The translations under genes and the position numbers were made by a program. This document shows positions 22,012 to 30,315 of a stretch of DNA of 64,000 nucleotides, piece after piece (the stretch's first letter is position 1; each line of letters opens with the position of its first letter). Location: positions 50,978 to 114,977 of the forward strand of contig JBAIAC010000655.1 of assembly GCA_037349315.1 (NCBI GenBank), in the 5' to 3' direction. The DNA is from Chelydra serpentina (Eukaryota; Chordata; Testudines; Chelydridae). The notes beneath the pieces are model-generated. The model did no database searches and was not told the DNA's origin. It saw nothing but the letters and a program-made list of their open reading frames with translations.

Positions 22012-25000
22012 GTGACCCGTAGCCAGAGCCGGCAAGGGGCGCTACACCCGGGCCTCGGAGAGGGTGCCTTGCACGGGGCGCAAGACCCTGGCCCAGTGGG
22101 GAGGGAGTACCCCAGGACCAGGCGCAGAGAGGCTGCGACCTCAGACACAGACAGCACGAGGGAACAGGTTCCCATCCCTTCCCCAGCGGCTGAGTTCCAG
22201 GCCGAGTTACAGAGAGATCCCTCCTTGCGGAAGCTCAGGGACCTGGCCGACCGCAGGGAGGTGCGGACCATGTGGAGAGGTTGCCAGGAGAGGTTCCTGT
22301 GGGAGAAGGGGTTCCTGTACCGGGAATGGGCTCCCCCCGGTGAGATGGAGACGTGGGGGATCAGGAGGCAGCTGGTGGTCCCCCAGAAGTATCGCCGCAA
22401 GCTACTGTACCTAGCCCATGACATCCCTCTCGCAGGGCACCAGGGAATCCGGCGCACCAGGCAGAGGCTGCTACAGAACTTTTACTGGCCTGGGGTCTTT
22501 ACAACTGTCCATCAGTACTGCCGGTCCTGTGACCCCTGCCAGCGGGTGGGGAAGGCCCGGGACAAGTGGAAAGCGGCTTTGAGGCCTTTGCCCATCATAG
22601 AGGAGCCCTTCCAGAAGGTGGCCATGGACATAGTGGGGCCTCTCAGCAAGACAACCCGGTCGGGGAAGAAATACATTCTGGTGGTGGTAGATTTCGCCAC
22701 CCGTTACCCCGAGGCGGTGCCCTTATCCTCCATTGAAGCAGACACCGTGGCGGATGCGCTGCTGACCATTTTCAGCCGAGTGGGGTTCCCCAAGGAAGTC
22801 CTGACAGACCAAGGGTCCAACTTCATGTCGGCCCTGCTCCGGTGCTTGTGGGAGAAATGTGGGGTCCGGCACAGCTGGGCCTCAGCATATCACCCCCAGT
22901 CCAATGGGCTGGTGGAGAGGTTCAATGGGACGCTAAAGATGATGCTGAAAACCTTTATGAACCAGCACCCGCAAGACTGGGACAAATACCTACCGCACCT
23001 GCTGTTCGCGTACAGGGAAGTGCCCCAGGAGTCTACCGGATTCTCGCCCTTCGAACTGTTATACGGCAGGAGAGTACGGGGGCCCCTGGACCTGATGAGA
23101 GACGAATGGGAGGGGGAGGCGGCCCCCGAGGGAGAGTCAGTGGTGGAGTATGTCCTGACCTTCCGAGAGAGACTTACTGAGCTCATGGGCCTGGCCAAGG
23201 GAAATCTGACCAGAGCCCAGAGGAAGCAAAAGGTCTGGTATGACCGCACGGCGCGGGCCCGCGCCTACGCCACGGGGGATCAGGTGATGGTTCTCATTCC
23301 CGTGAGGAAAAACAAGCTGCAGGCCGCTTGGGAAGGCCCTTTCAAGGTTGTCAAGCAGCTAAATGAGGTAAATTATGTGGTGGAGCTGTCTAACCGAGCA
23401 CACCACTGCCGGGTGTACCATGTCAATATGATGAAGCCATATTATGACAGGGGGAATGTGGTGCTGGCCGTGTGTGGACATTGGGAGGAGCAGGGAAGTG
23501 ACCCTCTAGTAGATCTATTCCCTGAGACAGGAGCTGGCTCCTCCCAAGAAACGATCCCCCTCTCTGATCAGCTAACCCCTGCCCAGCAAGCTGAGATCAG
23601 AGGGGTGCTGCATCGGTACCAACAGCTGTTTTCCAACCAGCCGGGTCGCACTAATCTGACTGTCCACCGGGTGCAGACAGGATTGCACCAACCTATAAGA
23701 TGCTCCCCCTACCGAGTCACAGGGAAGACAGCTCGGGACCTGGAAAGAGAGGTCAAGGACATGCTGGCTTTGGGGGTGATCCAGCCGTCGTCCAGCCCTT
23801 GGGCCTCGCCGGTGGTGCTGGTCCCCAAAAAGGATGGGTCGATCCGGTTCTGTGTGGACTATCGGAAGCTCAACGCCATCACTATATCTGATGCCTACCC
23901 CATGCCCCGGCCAGACGAGCTCCTAGACAAGCTGGGAGGGGCTCGGTACCTTACCACCATGGATCTTACAAAGGGCTACTGGCAAGTGCCACTGGATGCA
24001 GATGCCCGGCTGAAATCTGCCTTCATTACCCCTCTGGGGCTCTACGAGTTCCTGACCCTGCCTTTCGGCCTCAAGGGAGCGCCAGCCACCTTCCAGCGCC
24101 TGGTGGATCAGCTACTGAAGGGGATGGAGAGCTTCGCTGTGGCGTATATCGATGACATCTGTGTCTTTAGCCAGACCTGGGAGGACCATGTGTCCCAAGT
24201 TAAACAAGTGCTGGACCGACTCCGGGAGGCTGGGCTGACCGTAAAAGCGGAGAAGTGCAAGGTGGGGATGGCTGAAGTGTCCTACCTGGGACACCGGGTG
24301 GGGAGCGGCCACCTAAAGCCAGAACCAGCCAAGGTGGAGGTGATCCGGGACTGGCCCGCTCCACAAACTAAGAAGCAGGTCCAGGCCTTTATTGGGATGG
24401 CAGGGTACTATCGAAGATTTGTGCCCCACTTTAGCGCCATAGCCACCCCCATCACTGAGCTATGCAAGAAGGGGAAGCCAGACAAGGTGGTCTGGACCGA
24501 GGAGTGCCAGAGGGCTCTCTGTGCACTGAAGGAGGCTTTGATCAGGGGCCCGGTTCTGGCAAACCCAGACTTTGACAAGCCCTTTCTGGTGTTCACCGAC
24601 GCCTCAGACATGGGTCTGGGGGCAGTGTTAATGCAGGAGGATGAAACGGGGCAGAGACACCCCATCGTGTATTTAAGCAAGAAGCTGCTACCCCGAGAGC
24701 AGAATTATGCGGCCATCGAGAAGGAATGCCTGGCCATGGTGTGGGCCCTCAAGAAACTAGAGCCGTATCTATTCGGGCGACACTTCACCGTGTACACCGA
24801 CCACTCGCCCCTGACCTGGCTACACCAGATGAAAGGGGCCAACGCCAAGCTCCTGAGGTGGAGCCTGCTCCTGCAGGATTACGACATGGACGTGGTCCAT
24901 GTGAAGGGAAGCGCCAACCTGATAGCGGATGCGTTGTCCCGGAGAGGGGGCCCTGAACTTCCCCAGGCCACTGGTCAGAGTGACCCCGCTCAGTTCAGTC

Positions 25001-25029
25001 TCGAAGGGGGGAGAGATGTGACGGAGTAG
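22012..25029 (+). CDS. Pol: integrase, reverse transcriptase, RNase H (integrase first)
   Basis: 1,005 codons are open; the first codon used here is GTG, and the frame is already open upstream to about 21,961, so the true start depends on Gag-Pol frameshifting. Integrase: an HHCC finger (H136, H143, C173, C176) and a DDE core (D206, D266, E302, with 35 residues between the last two). A basic C-terminal region follows (about 405-475). Reverse transcriptase spans about 560-760 with YIDD at 712-715. RNase H spans about 850-975 (D863 in FTDAS, E903, D930 in YTDHS, D973). All catalytic residues are present. The stop (25,027-25,029) lies inside the 3' LTR. Confidence 0.93.
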   Translation: MTRSQSRQGALHPGLGEGALHGAQDPGPVGREYPRTRRREAATSDTDSTREQVPIPSPAAEFQAELQRDPSLRKLRDLADRREVRTMWRGCQERFLWEKGFLYREWAPPGEMETWGIRRQLVVPQKYRRKLLYLAHDIPLAGHQGIRRTRQRLLQNFYWPGVFTTVHQYCRSCDPCQRVGKARDKWKAALRPLPIIEEPFQKVAMDIVGPLSKTTRSGKKYILVVVDFATRYPEAVPLSSIEADTVADALLTIFSRVGFPKEVLTDQGSNFMSALLRCLWEKCGVRHSWASAYHPQSNGLVERFNGTLKMMLKTFMNQHPQDWDKYLPHLLFAYREVPQESTGFSPFELLYGRRVRGPLDLMRDEWEGEAAPEGESVVEYVLTFRERLTELMGLAKGNLTRAQRKQKVWYDRTARARAYATGDQVMVLIPVRKNKLQAAWEGPFKVVKQLNEVNYVVELSNRAHHCRVYHVNMMKPYYDRGNVVLAVCGHWEEQGSDPLVDLFPETGAGSSQETIPLSDQLTPAQQAEIRGVLHRYQQLFSNQPGRTNLTVHRVQTGLHQPIRCSPYRVTGKTARDLEREVKDMLALGVIQPSSSPWASPVVLVPKKDGSIRFCVDYRKLNAITISDAYPMPRPDELLDKLGGARYLTTMDLTKGYWQVPLDADARLKSAFITPLGLYEFLTLPFGLKGAPATFQRLVDQLLKGMESFAVAYIDDICVFSQTWEDHVSQVKQVLDRLREAGLTVKAEKCKVGMAEVSYLGHRVGSGHLKPEPAKVEVIRDWPAPQTKKQVQAFIGMAGYYRRFVPHFSAIATPITELCKKGKPDKVVWTEECQRALCALKEALIRGPVLANPDFDKPFLVFTDASDMGLGAVLMQEDETGQRHPIVYLSKKLLPREQNYAAIEKECLAMVWALKKLEPYLFGRHFTVYTDHSPLTWLHQMKGANAKLLRWSLLLQDYDMDVVHVKGSANLIADALSRRGGPELPQATGQSDPAQFSLEGGRDVTE
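25003..25016 (+). promoter_or_regulatory. Polypurine tract
   Basis: GAAGGGGGGAGAGA directly precedes the 3' LTR at 25,017. This RNase H-resistant tract primes plus-strand DNA synthesis. It also encodes the last residues of pol. Confidence 0.88.
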
Positions 25030-25432
25030 AGAGCGAGATGGATCTGACCTGGGAGGCTGCATTGGAAATGCGAGACTTTACCTGAGGCTGTAACATGAGC
25101 CAGGACGGGGGTTGGGAGGTGACACCTTTGGCTGGGAGAATGGACAGGCTAGAGGAGGGGCCCCGGGGGAGGGGAAGAGAGGCTGCTAGGGGTTTTGGCT
25201 TTTTGGTTTCAGTTCGAAGCTGGGTGGTGAAACGCAGAGAGCCCCAGAGCTGGGGTCTAAGCTCCCTGCCCCCCCAGAAGGCCCAGCAGAGGGGTCCTGG
25301 TCATACTTACAAGCTCTGTATGGACTCTTTCCTGACAACCCTAATAAACCTCCTGTTCTACTGGCTGGCTGAGAGTCACATTGAATCCCGGGAAGAGGGG
25401 TGCAGGACCTGACTCCCCCACACTCCGTGACA
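25017..25432 (+). repeat. 3' LTR
   Basis: 416 bp, matching the 5' LTR with no difference I can find, including the AATAAA at 25,343-25,348. The pol stop codon overlaps its first 13 bases. It is followed by the GATGT duplication. Confidence 0.95.
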
Positions 25433-25870
25433 GATGTTTTCCAATGTGCATCACTTTGCATTTATCAACATTAAATTTCATCTGCCGTTTTGTTGCCCAG
25501 TCGCCCATATCCCTTTTTTAACCAGCACAGCCTTCTTTTTGATCGTGGATTTTGGAGCACCTGGTACGGTGTCTTAAATGATTTCCAATGATCATTCACA
25601 TTTCTCTGCTTCAATTCTTCCTCCCAGCTGACCTGACTCATTATTGTTTTCAGCTTTGTGAAATTGGCCCTGTTAAAACACCAAGTCTGTATATTACTGG
25701 TCTGGACTTTATGCCGGTTGTGCATTACAAATGTGATCGGGTCATGATCACCTGTACCTAAGCCACCAGCAATGTTTTGCTCTGGGATCAGTTCCCCTCT
25801 GTTAGAACCAGGTCTAATGTCCAATCCCCGCGTTGGCTGCAACCCTTTCGGAGGTAGGGATTGCCGCCGA
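25433..25870 (-). mobile_element. CR1, right part of the copy split by the LTR element
   Basis: It resumes the minus-strand CR1: ttttccaatgtgcatcactttgc and the text up to about 25,510 follow directly from the sequence before 19,548. Beyond 25,515 the text jumps to an upstream ORF2 linker/endonuclease stretch (GDHDPITFVMHN and FNRANFTKLKTIM on the minus strand), so the CR1 carries an internal deletion or two fragments are joined. Confidence 0.85.
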
Positions 25871-27265
25871 TAATGCTCAGACGTTCCAAGGGCGCGTTCG
25901 CGCTGGCAGGACGAGACCGCCCGCATGTCACGCAGCGTGATGGCCCCCGTGGCCATAGCTTGTTTCCCGGCATGTTGTAGGTGGGTGCGTAAGGAGCCGG
26001 CCATCCTGGGGGTGGGGGTCTGTAACAGACACCAACTCACATCCTTGTGCTGTAGCTGCTAGGACGTCGAGCCAGAACCAGCCGAGATCATTTTCTTCTG
26101 AGTGATCCGTGACGTGGAACCAGGGGATGCCCCTCCCCCTCCCCTTTTGCTCACTTGAGCCTTCCTGGGCAGGGTACAGCCACTGAGTGGGACACGCCAG
26201 TTGTACGATTCAGCAATGCCAACCCCTGCGGGCTGTTACCCTGGCTCCGCGCGTCGGCCCCTAGCGAATTCCTTCTCGCCTCGGCCTTCGGCTCCCTAGT
26301 GAGTTGTGTTCTCAACAGCGCAATTCTGGGCCGAGCGCTCAGCGCTTCCCTCCTTCCCCACCTCGTCTGCTATTGGCGTAACGCCCAGCGCCTCCAGCCA
26401 GCCAGTCTCGAGGAGAGAGGCCCCCCCTTGTCAGCCCCTTGCCCTGTAGAAGGGGGACCCATGTGCCACAACCGCAAAGCCTTCCCCCGACATGCCTCGC
26501 CGGGCCGGCGATTCCCCTCTGGCTCCTTGCTGGAGGGACAGGCAGGCGCTCGGAGGAGATGGCCTGGCCTTTCCTCGTCAGCAGGCTGCTGCCTGCCCTA
26601 CCTGTGAGCCAGCCCGTCACGCAGTGTCCTCGGTGCACACAGGACCCATCCCCGGGGATCCTGCCTGTGGCCGTCAGCCACCCGGCCAATCTTCGCACAC
26701 AGCTCCAGGGAGGGAGCAGCCCTTGCAGCTTGGGGAGGGATGTTGCCTGGGGGGGGACAGTCCGTGTTGGTGTGTTGCTGGGCAGGGGATGCGCTGTGTG
26801 TGTGTGTGTGGGGGGGGGGATGCATTGTGTGGGGGGGTGCACTGTGGGGGGAATGTGCCGTGTGGGGGCAGGATGTTCAGTATTGATGGGAATTCCCATC
26901 CCCACAAACATCCCCCCATGACCTCACAGCAGGGTCAGGGGTCCAGGGCCTGGGAGCCCTGTTGCTCAGGGCAGACAGCCTGGGGATACTGTGCCCCCCA
27001 GCAGAGACCCAGGGGGTGCTGCCTGCCTTGGGATCACCCCCGCCAGGGCTCTGGGGACAGGAGTGCCCCACAGGTGCGCAGTGCCCAGCCCCACAGGGCC
27101 CTGTGGCCGACAGCGGCAGCGCCGGATGCTCAGGGGAAGGTGTGAGAGCCCCGGCACTCAGCCGTTGCCTGGAGCCCCGAAGCAGGACGTGTTCTCTCCG
27201 TCATGGTGACGATGGGGCTGGATCGTCTGGGATCCCTAGGAAGGGCCAGTCCCTGGGAATCGCCC
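25871..27265. other. Spacer with simple repeats
   Basis: No gene is recognised. A TG/G-rich simple repeat lies at about 26,795-26,870 (tgtgtgtgtg followed by G runs). Degenerate open frames are compositional. If gene order matched mammals, MPV17 would lie on the + strand left of UCN, but I see no MPV17-like exon. Confidence 0.45.
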
Positions 27266-27480
27266 TCAGTTCGTGACCTCAGAGGCGCCCAGTGGCAGAG
27301 AGTTCCACAGGCCCCATACCCCTGGCGTGGAAACGCGTTTCCTCGTCTCCCTTTGAACCACGGACTGTCCCCTTGTCCTTGTGCTCGGTGGCTGAGAACA
27401 GACGCTCCCCTCTCCCCCGCTGGTCACTGGGTCCCCTACGTGTGTCCCGGCCTCCCTTATCCCTCTCCCCTAGAAGGCGC
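27266..27480 (-). mobile_element. Degenerate CR1 3'-region relic
   Basis: The plus strand reads gcagagagttccacaggccc, then a decayed version of the CR1 block seen at 18,985-19,080. There is no coding capacity. Confidence 0.55.
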
Positions 27481-27934
27481 CAACCCCCCCCCCGTTCCCC
27501 CCGCCCCCCGGCAGTTCTCCCAGGGTGACGGTGGCCCAGCTCTGGCCCAGCTCTGCGCTAGCCCCCGCGGGGGAGGTGGGTGCCCTGCCGCAGTGGCAGA
27601 GGTGCCGGCCCGGCGCTCCGGCAATGCCACATCACAGTCTCCATGTCGCAGCCGCCCCCCAGCGTTGGGCAGCACGGGGGGGGCACGTCCCTGGGGCGAG
27701 CCCCTGGGGAGCAGCTCGCTCAGCACCCTACGGCCGCGCCAGACCTGCCAGGGGAGCGCGACGGGCACCGGGGGCACCCACCTCTGCCCGCGGGCTCCCG
27801 GGGGCAGGGCCGATGGATCCCGGTGCAGGCCAGAGCCGGGAGCTCCTGCGGCCGGCAGGAGAGCTCAGCACCATGGACAGCAACGGCAGCGCCCGCCGCC
27901 TCCGGCCCCGGGGGAGACATACACGGGGGCAGGG
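27481..27934. other. GC-rich spacer upstream of UCN
   Basis: CpG-rich sequence with no recognised exon. It could belong to the UCN upstream regulatory region. Confidence 0.4.
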
Positions 27935-28322
27935 AGTGTGTGTGGGGGTCTATGGGGGACAGTGGAGGAGGGAAATGGGGGGCAGGGGAGGGGGGAAGTG
28001 GGGATGGCAATAGGGGCAATGGAGTGCGGCAATGGGGGGCAGGGGAGGGGGCAGTGAGTGGTGGAAAATGGGGGGAAGGGAGGTGGCAATAGGGGCAGTG
28101 AGTGTGGGGGCTGTGGGGGGTGGCAATGGGGGGAGTGGGTGGGGGGCTTTGGTGGGCAGTGAGTGGGGGGAAGTGGGGGGTGGCAATGGGGGCAGTGGGT
28201 GGGGGGCTTTGGGGGGCAGTGGAGGGGGGAAATGGGGGCAGGGGAGGGGGGCTATGGGGGGCAGTGGAGGGGGGAAATGGGGGCAGTGGAGGGGGGCTAT
28301 GGGGGGCAGTGAGTGGGGGGGA
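27935..28322. repeat. G-rich minisatellite just upstream of UCN promoter
   Basis: Units of roughly 40 bp built from GGGGGGCAGTGGAGGGGGG, AAATGGGGGCAG and GGCTATGGGG variants. The array ends about 40 bases before the CRE. It is strongly G-rich on the plus (coding) strand and quadruplex-prone, and could influence promoter melting or recombination. Confidence 0.85.
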
Positions 28323-28360
28323 CCCTGGCTCGCTCCATCTCTAATCAGTTCATGTCCCAC

Positions 28361-28368
28361 TGACGTCA
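28361..28368 (+). promoter_or_regulatory. UCN: CRE (TGACGTCA) of UCN promoter
   Basis: A perfect palindromic cAMP response element 17 bases upstream of the TATA box. CREB-driven, cAMP-responsive transcription is established for CRH-family genes including mammalian urocortin, so this supports both the gene identity and promoter activity. Confidence 0.88.
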
Positions 28369-28384
28369 ATGGAGCTCCCGGCTC

Positions 28385-28392
28385 TATATAAA
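28385..28392 (+). promoter_or_regulatory. UCN: TATA box of UCN
   Basis: TATATAAA, embedded in a GC-rich context. It places the transcription start near 28,415-28,420, inside the CpG-rich first exon. Confidence 0.85.
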
Positions 28393-28414
28393 CATCCCGC
28401 GAGCCGCCGGCTCA

Positions 28415-28468
28415 GCGCGCTCGGGACGGACCGGACCGGACCGGACTCACCCCGCTCGGCACCACTCG
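28415..28468 (+). other. UCN: UCN exon 1 (5' UTR, non-coding)
   Basis: The start is inferred from the TATA position. The 3' edge is a donor, cactcg/gtgagg, at 28,468/28,469. It has a GGACC-type short repeat (cggaccggaccggaccgg). A non-coding first exon followed by a single coding exon is the known architecture of CRH and urocortin genes. Confidence 0.75.
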
Positions 28469-28946
28469 GTGAGGCCGCGCCCGATTCCCCAGGACCGGGC
28501 GGGCCGGGACCCTGCGCCGGGGCTGGATGCGGGGAGGGGTCTCGGCGGGGCGGCCCGGGGGGACGGGGCTCGGCGGGGTAGTCCGCAGCGCGGGGCAGGG
28601 GAGGGAGAGGGGCGGCCCGGGGGGAGGAGGCAGCCTGGGAGGGGGCTCGGCGGGGCGGGGGGAGCAGAGGGGAGGGGCGGCCCGGGGGGAGGAGGCAGCC
28701 GGGGAGGGGGCTCGGCGGGGGGAGCAGAGGGGAGGGGGCGGCCCGGGGCGCGGAGAAGGCAGCCGGGGAGGGGCGGCCCGGGGGGGAGGGGGCGGCCGGG
28801 GCGGGGGGAGCAGAGGGGAGGGGCGGCCCGGGGAGGGGAGGCGGGGGGAGCAGAGGGTAGGGGCGGCCCGGGGGGGAGGGGGCGGCCGGGGCGGGGGGCG
28901 GCCCGGGGGGCTCTCGGCCCCCGGTCACTTCGGGGTCTCTCCGCAG
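28469..28946 (+). other. UCN: UCN intron 1
   Basis: 478-bp GT-AG intron (gtgagg ... tctctccgcag). It is extremely G-rich on the coding strand, with repeated CGGCCCGGGGGG and GGGGAGCAGAGGGGAGGGGC units, so it is itself minisatellite-like. No open frame of interest. Confidence 0.78.
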
Positions 28947-28965
28947 GGCCCGCACCGCGCCCGGC

Positions 28966-29328
28966 ATGAGGCGGGCGCTGCTGACCGCGCTGCTGGCGTC
29001 GCTGCTGGTCTCCCCGCTGCGCCCCGCCGGGCCCCGCAGCAGCGCCGAGGCCGCGCCCCGCCCGAGCCGGGCCCCGCGGGGCCCCGCGCCGCGCCCCGAG
29101 CCGGCCCCGCTGCTGCGCGCCCTGCGGCCCGGGGGCGGCCCGGCGCGGCCCGGGGGCGGCCCGGCGCGGCCCGGGGGCGGCCCGGCGCGGGCCAGGCGCG
29201 AGGAGCCGCCGCTCTCCATCGACCTCACCTTCCACCTGCTGCGCCACATGCTGGACGCGGCGCGGGCGCAGAGCCAGCGCGCGCAGGCGGAGCAGAACCG
29301 GCTCATCTTCGACTGGGTGGGCAAGTGA
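28966..29328 (+). CDS. UCN: Urocortin 1 precursor
   Basis: The 120-residue preprohormone lies wholly in exon 2 (exon starts 28,947; ATG 19 bases in). Residues 1-23 are a signal peptide (MRR, then a Leu/Ala core). A Pro/Arg-rich cryptic region follows, including three perfect PGGGPAR units (55-75). The dibasic R77-R78 precedes the mature 40-residue peptide (79-118), and G119-K120 supplies the C-terminal amide. The mature part carries the CRH-family core LSIDLTFHLLR and the urocortin-1-specific AEQNRLIFD tail. It is a secreted ligand for CRF receptors 1 and 2 in stress, feeding and cardiovascular control. Length is close to mammalian UCN (about 124). Convergence with TRIM54 supports orthology. 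The N-terminus EEPP is more CRH/urotensin-like than human urocortin. No lesion is visible. Confidence 0.95.
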   Translation: MRRALLTALLASLLVSPLRPAGPRSSAEAAPRPSRAPRGPAPRPEPAPLLRALRPGGGPARPGGGPARPGGGPARARREEPPLSIDLTFHLLRHMLDAARAQSQRAQAEQNRLIFDWVGK

Positions 29329-29486
29329 GACACGTGCGCGGCCGCTGCGCTGCGCGGGCCGGGCCGCCAGGGGGCGCGCAGAGAGCCCGGCCCCCCCCCC
29401 GGCCCCACAGCGCCCCCCTCCGGCCGGCCCCGGGAGCCCCGCGCCAGGGCGCAGTTGGCGGCGCGGCTCGGGCGCTGCGATTTTCT

Positions 29487-29492
29487 AATAAA
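29487..29492 (+). terminator. UCN: UCN poly(A) signal AATAAA
   Basis: 159 bases after the stop codon, giving a short GC-rich 3' UTR. A GT-rich stretch (gtctgcgcgtctgtgcg) follows within 30 bases, as expected for a cleavage site near 29,510. Confidence 0.85.
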
Positions 29493-29519
29493 ATGTCTTG
29501 GGAAAAGCCCCGGCGTCTG

Positions 29520-29880
29520 CGCGTCTGTGCGGGGGGGCAGGGCACAGTCTGGGGGGGGCTCTCCCGGGGCACGGTCTAGGCGGGGGGGGGGGGCTCTCCC
29601 AGGGGAGGGTCTGGGTGGGGGCTCTCCCGGAGGCAGGGTCTGGGGGGGCTCTCCCAGGGCACGGTCTAGGCGGGGTGGGGGGCTCTCCCAGGGGAGGGTC
29701 TGGGTGGGGGCTCTCCCGGAGGCAGGGTCTTGGGGGGGCTCTCCCCGGGGCACGGTCTAGGCGGGGGGGGGGGTACTCTCCCAGGGGCAGGGTCTGGGGG
29801 GGGCTCTCCCGGGGGCAGGGTCTGGGCGGGGGCTCTCCTGGGGGCACGGTCTAGGCGGGGGGGCTCTCCCGGGGGCAGGG
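29520..29880. repeat. G-rich minisatellite immediately downstream of UCN (left part)
   Basis: Units of about 30-45 bp built from GGGGGGCTCTCCCGGGG, CAGGGTCTGGG and CACGGTCTAGGCGGG. The array begins within bases of the predicted UCN cleavage site. It is split by a solo LTR at 29,881 and resumes at 30,316. Confidence 0.9.
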
Positions 29881-30315
29881 TGTCACGGAGTGTGGGGGAG
29901 TCAGGTCCTGCACCCCTCTTGCCAGGATTCAATGTGACTCTCAGCCAGCCAGTAGAACAGAAGGTTTATTAGGGTTGTCAGGAAAGAGTCCAAACAGAGC
30001 TTGTAAGTATGACCAGGACCCCTCAGCTGGGGCCTTCTGGGGGGCAGGGAGCTTAGACCCCAGCTCTGGGGCTCCCTGCGTTTCACCACCCAGCTCCAAA
30101 CTGAAAACAACCAGCCAAAAACTCTCCAGCAGCCTCTTCCCCTCCCCCGGGGTCCCTCCTCTCGCCTGTCCATTCTCCCAGCCAAAGGTGTCACCTCCCA
30201 ACCCCCGTCCTGGCTCATCTTACAGCCTCAGGTAAAGTCTCGCATTCCCGATGCAGCCTGTCCCAATGCAGCCAGCCTCCCAGGTCAGACCCATCTCGCT
30301 CTCTACCCCGTCACA
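29881..30315 (-). mobile_element. Solo LTR of the Gmr1-like family
   Basis: 435 bp in reverse orientation. Its ends, TGTCACGGAG and CCCCGTCACA, are the complement of the LTR termini at 19,549-19,964, and the body is clearly homologous but diverged. The flanking CAGGG at 29,876-29,880 and 30,316-30,320 is a 5-bp target duplication. No internal sequence is present, so recombination between LTRs removed it. It inserted inside the minisatellite. Confidence 0.93.

Larger units (their letters stand above)
19549..25432 (+). mobile_element. Complete Gmr1-like Ty3/Gypsy LTR retrotransposon
   Basis: The 5,884-bp element has two 416-bp LTRs, a tRNA-Leu primer site, a gag-protease frame, a pol frame ordered integrase, reverse transcriptase, RNase H, and a polypurine tract. 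There is no envelope frame. The integrase-first pol order is the hallmark of the Gmr1-like group, unlike ordinary Gypsy (RT, RNase H, integrase). The LTRs look identical by eye and the 5-bp duplication is perfect, so insertion was recent. It is nested in a CR1. Gag-protease and pol frames are offset after a run of nine G at 21,962-21,970. Confidence 0.93.

Noticed and set aside
25871..28322. MPV17 exons expected left of UCN by mammalian gene order
   Set aside because: No stretch matching MPV17 C-terminal exons was seen; it may lie left of the window or the order may differ.
28350..29753. Minus-strand 467-codon frame over UCN
   Set aside because: Shadow of GC-rich sequence; Pro/Ala/Arg only, while the plus strand encodes a recognisable hormone with promoter and poly(A) signal.
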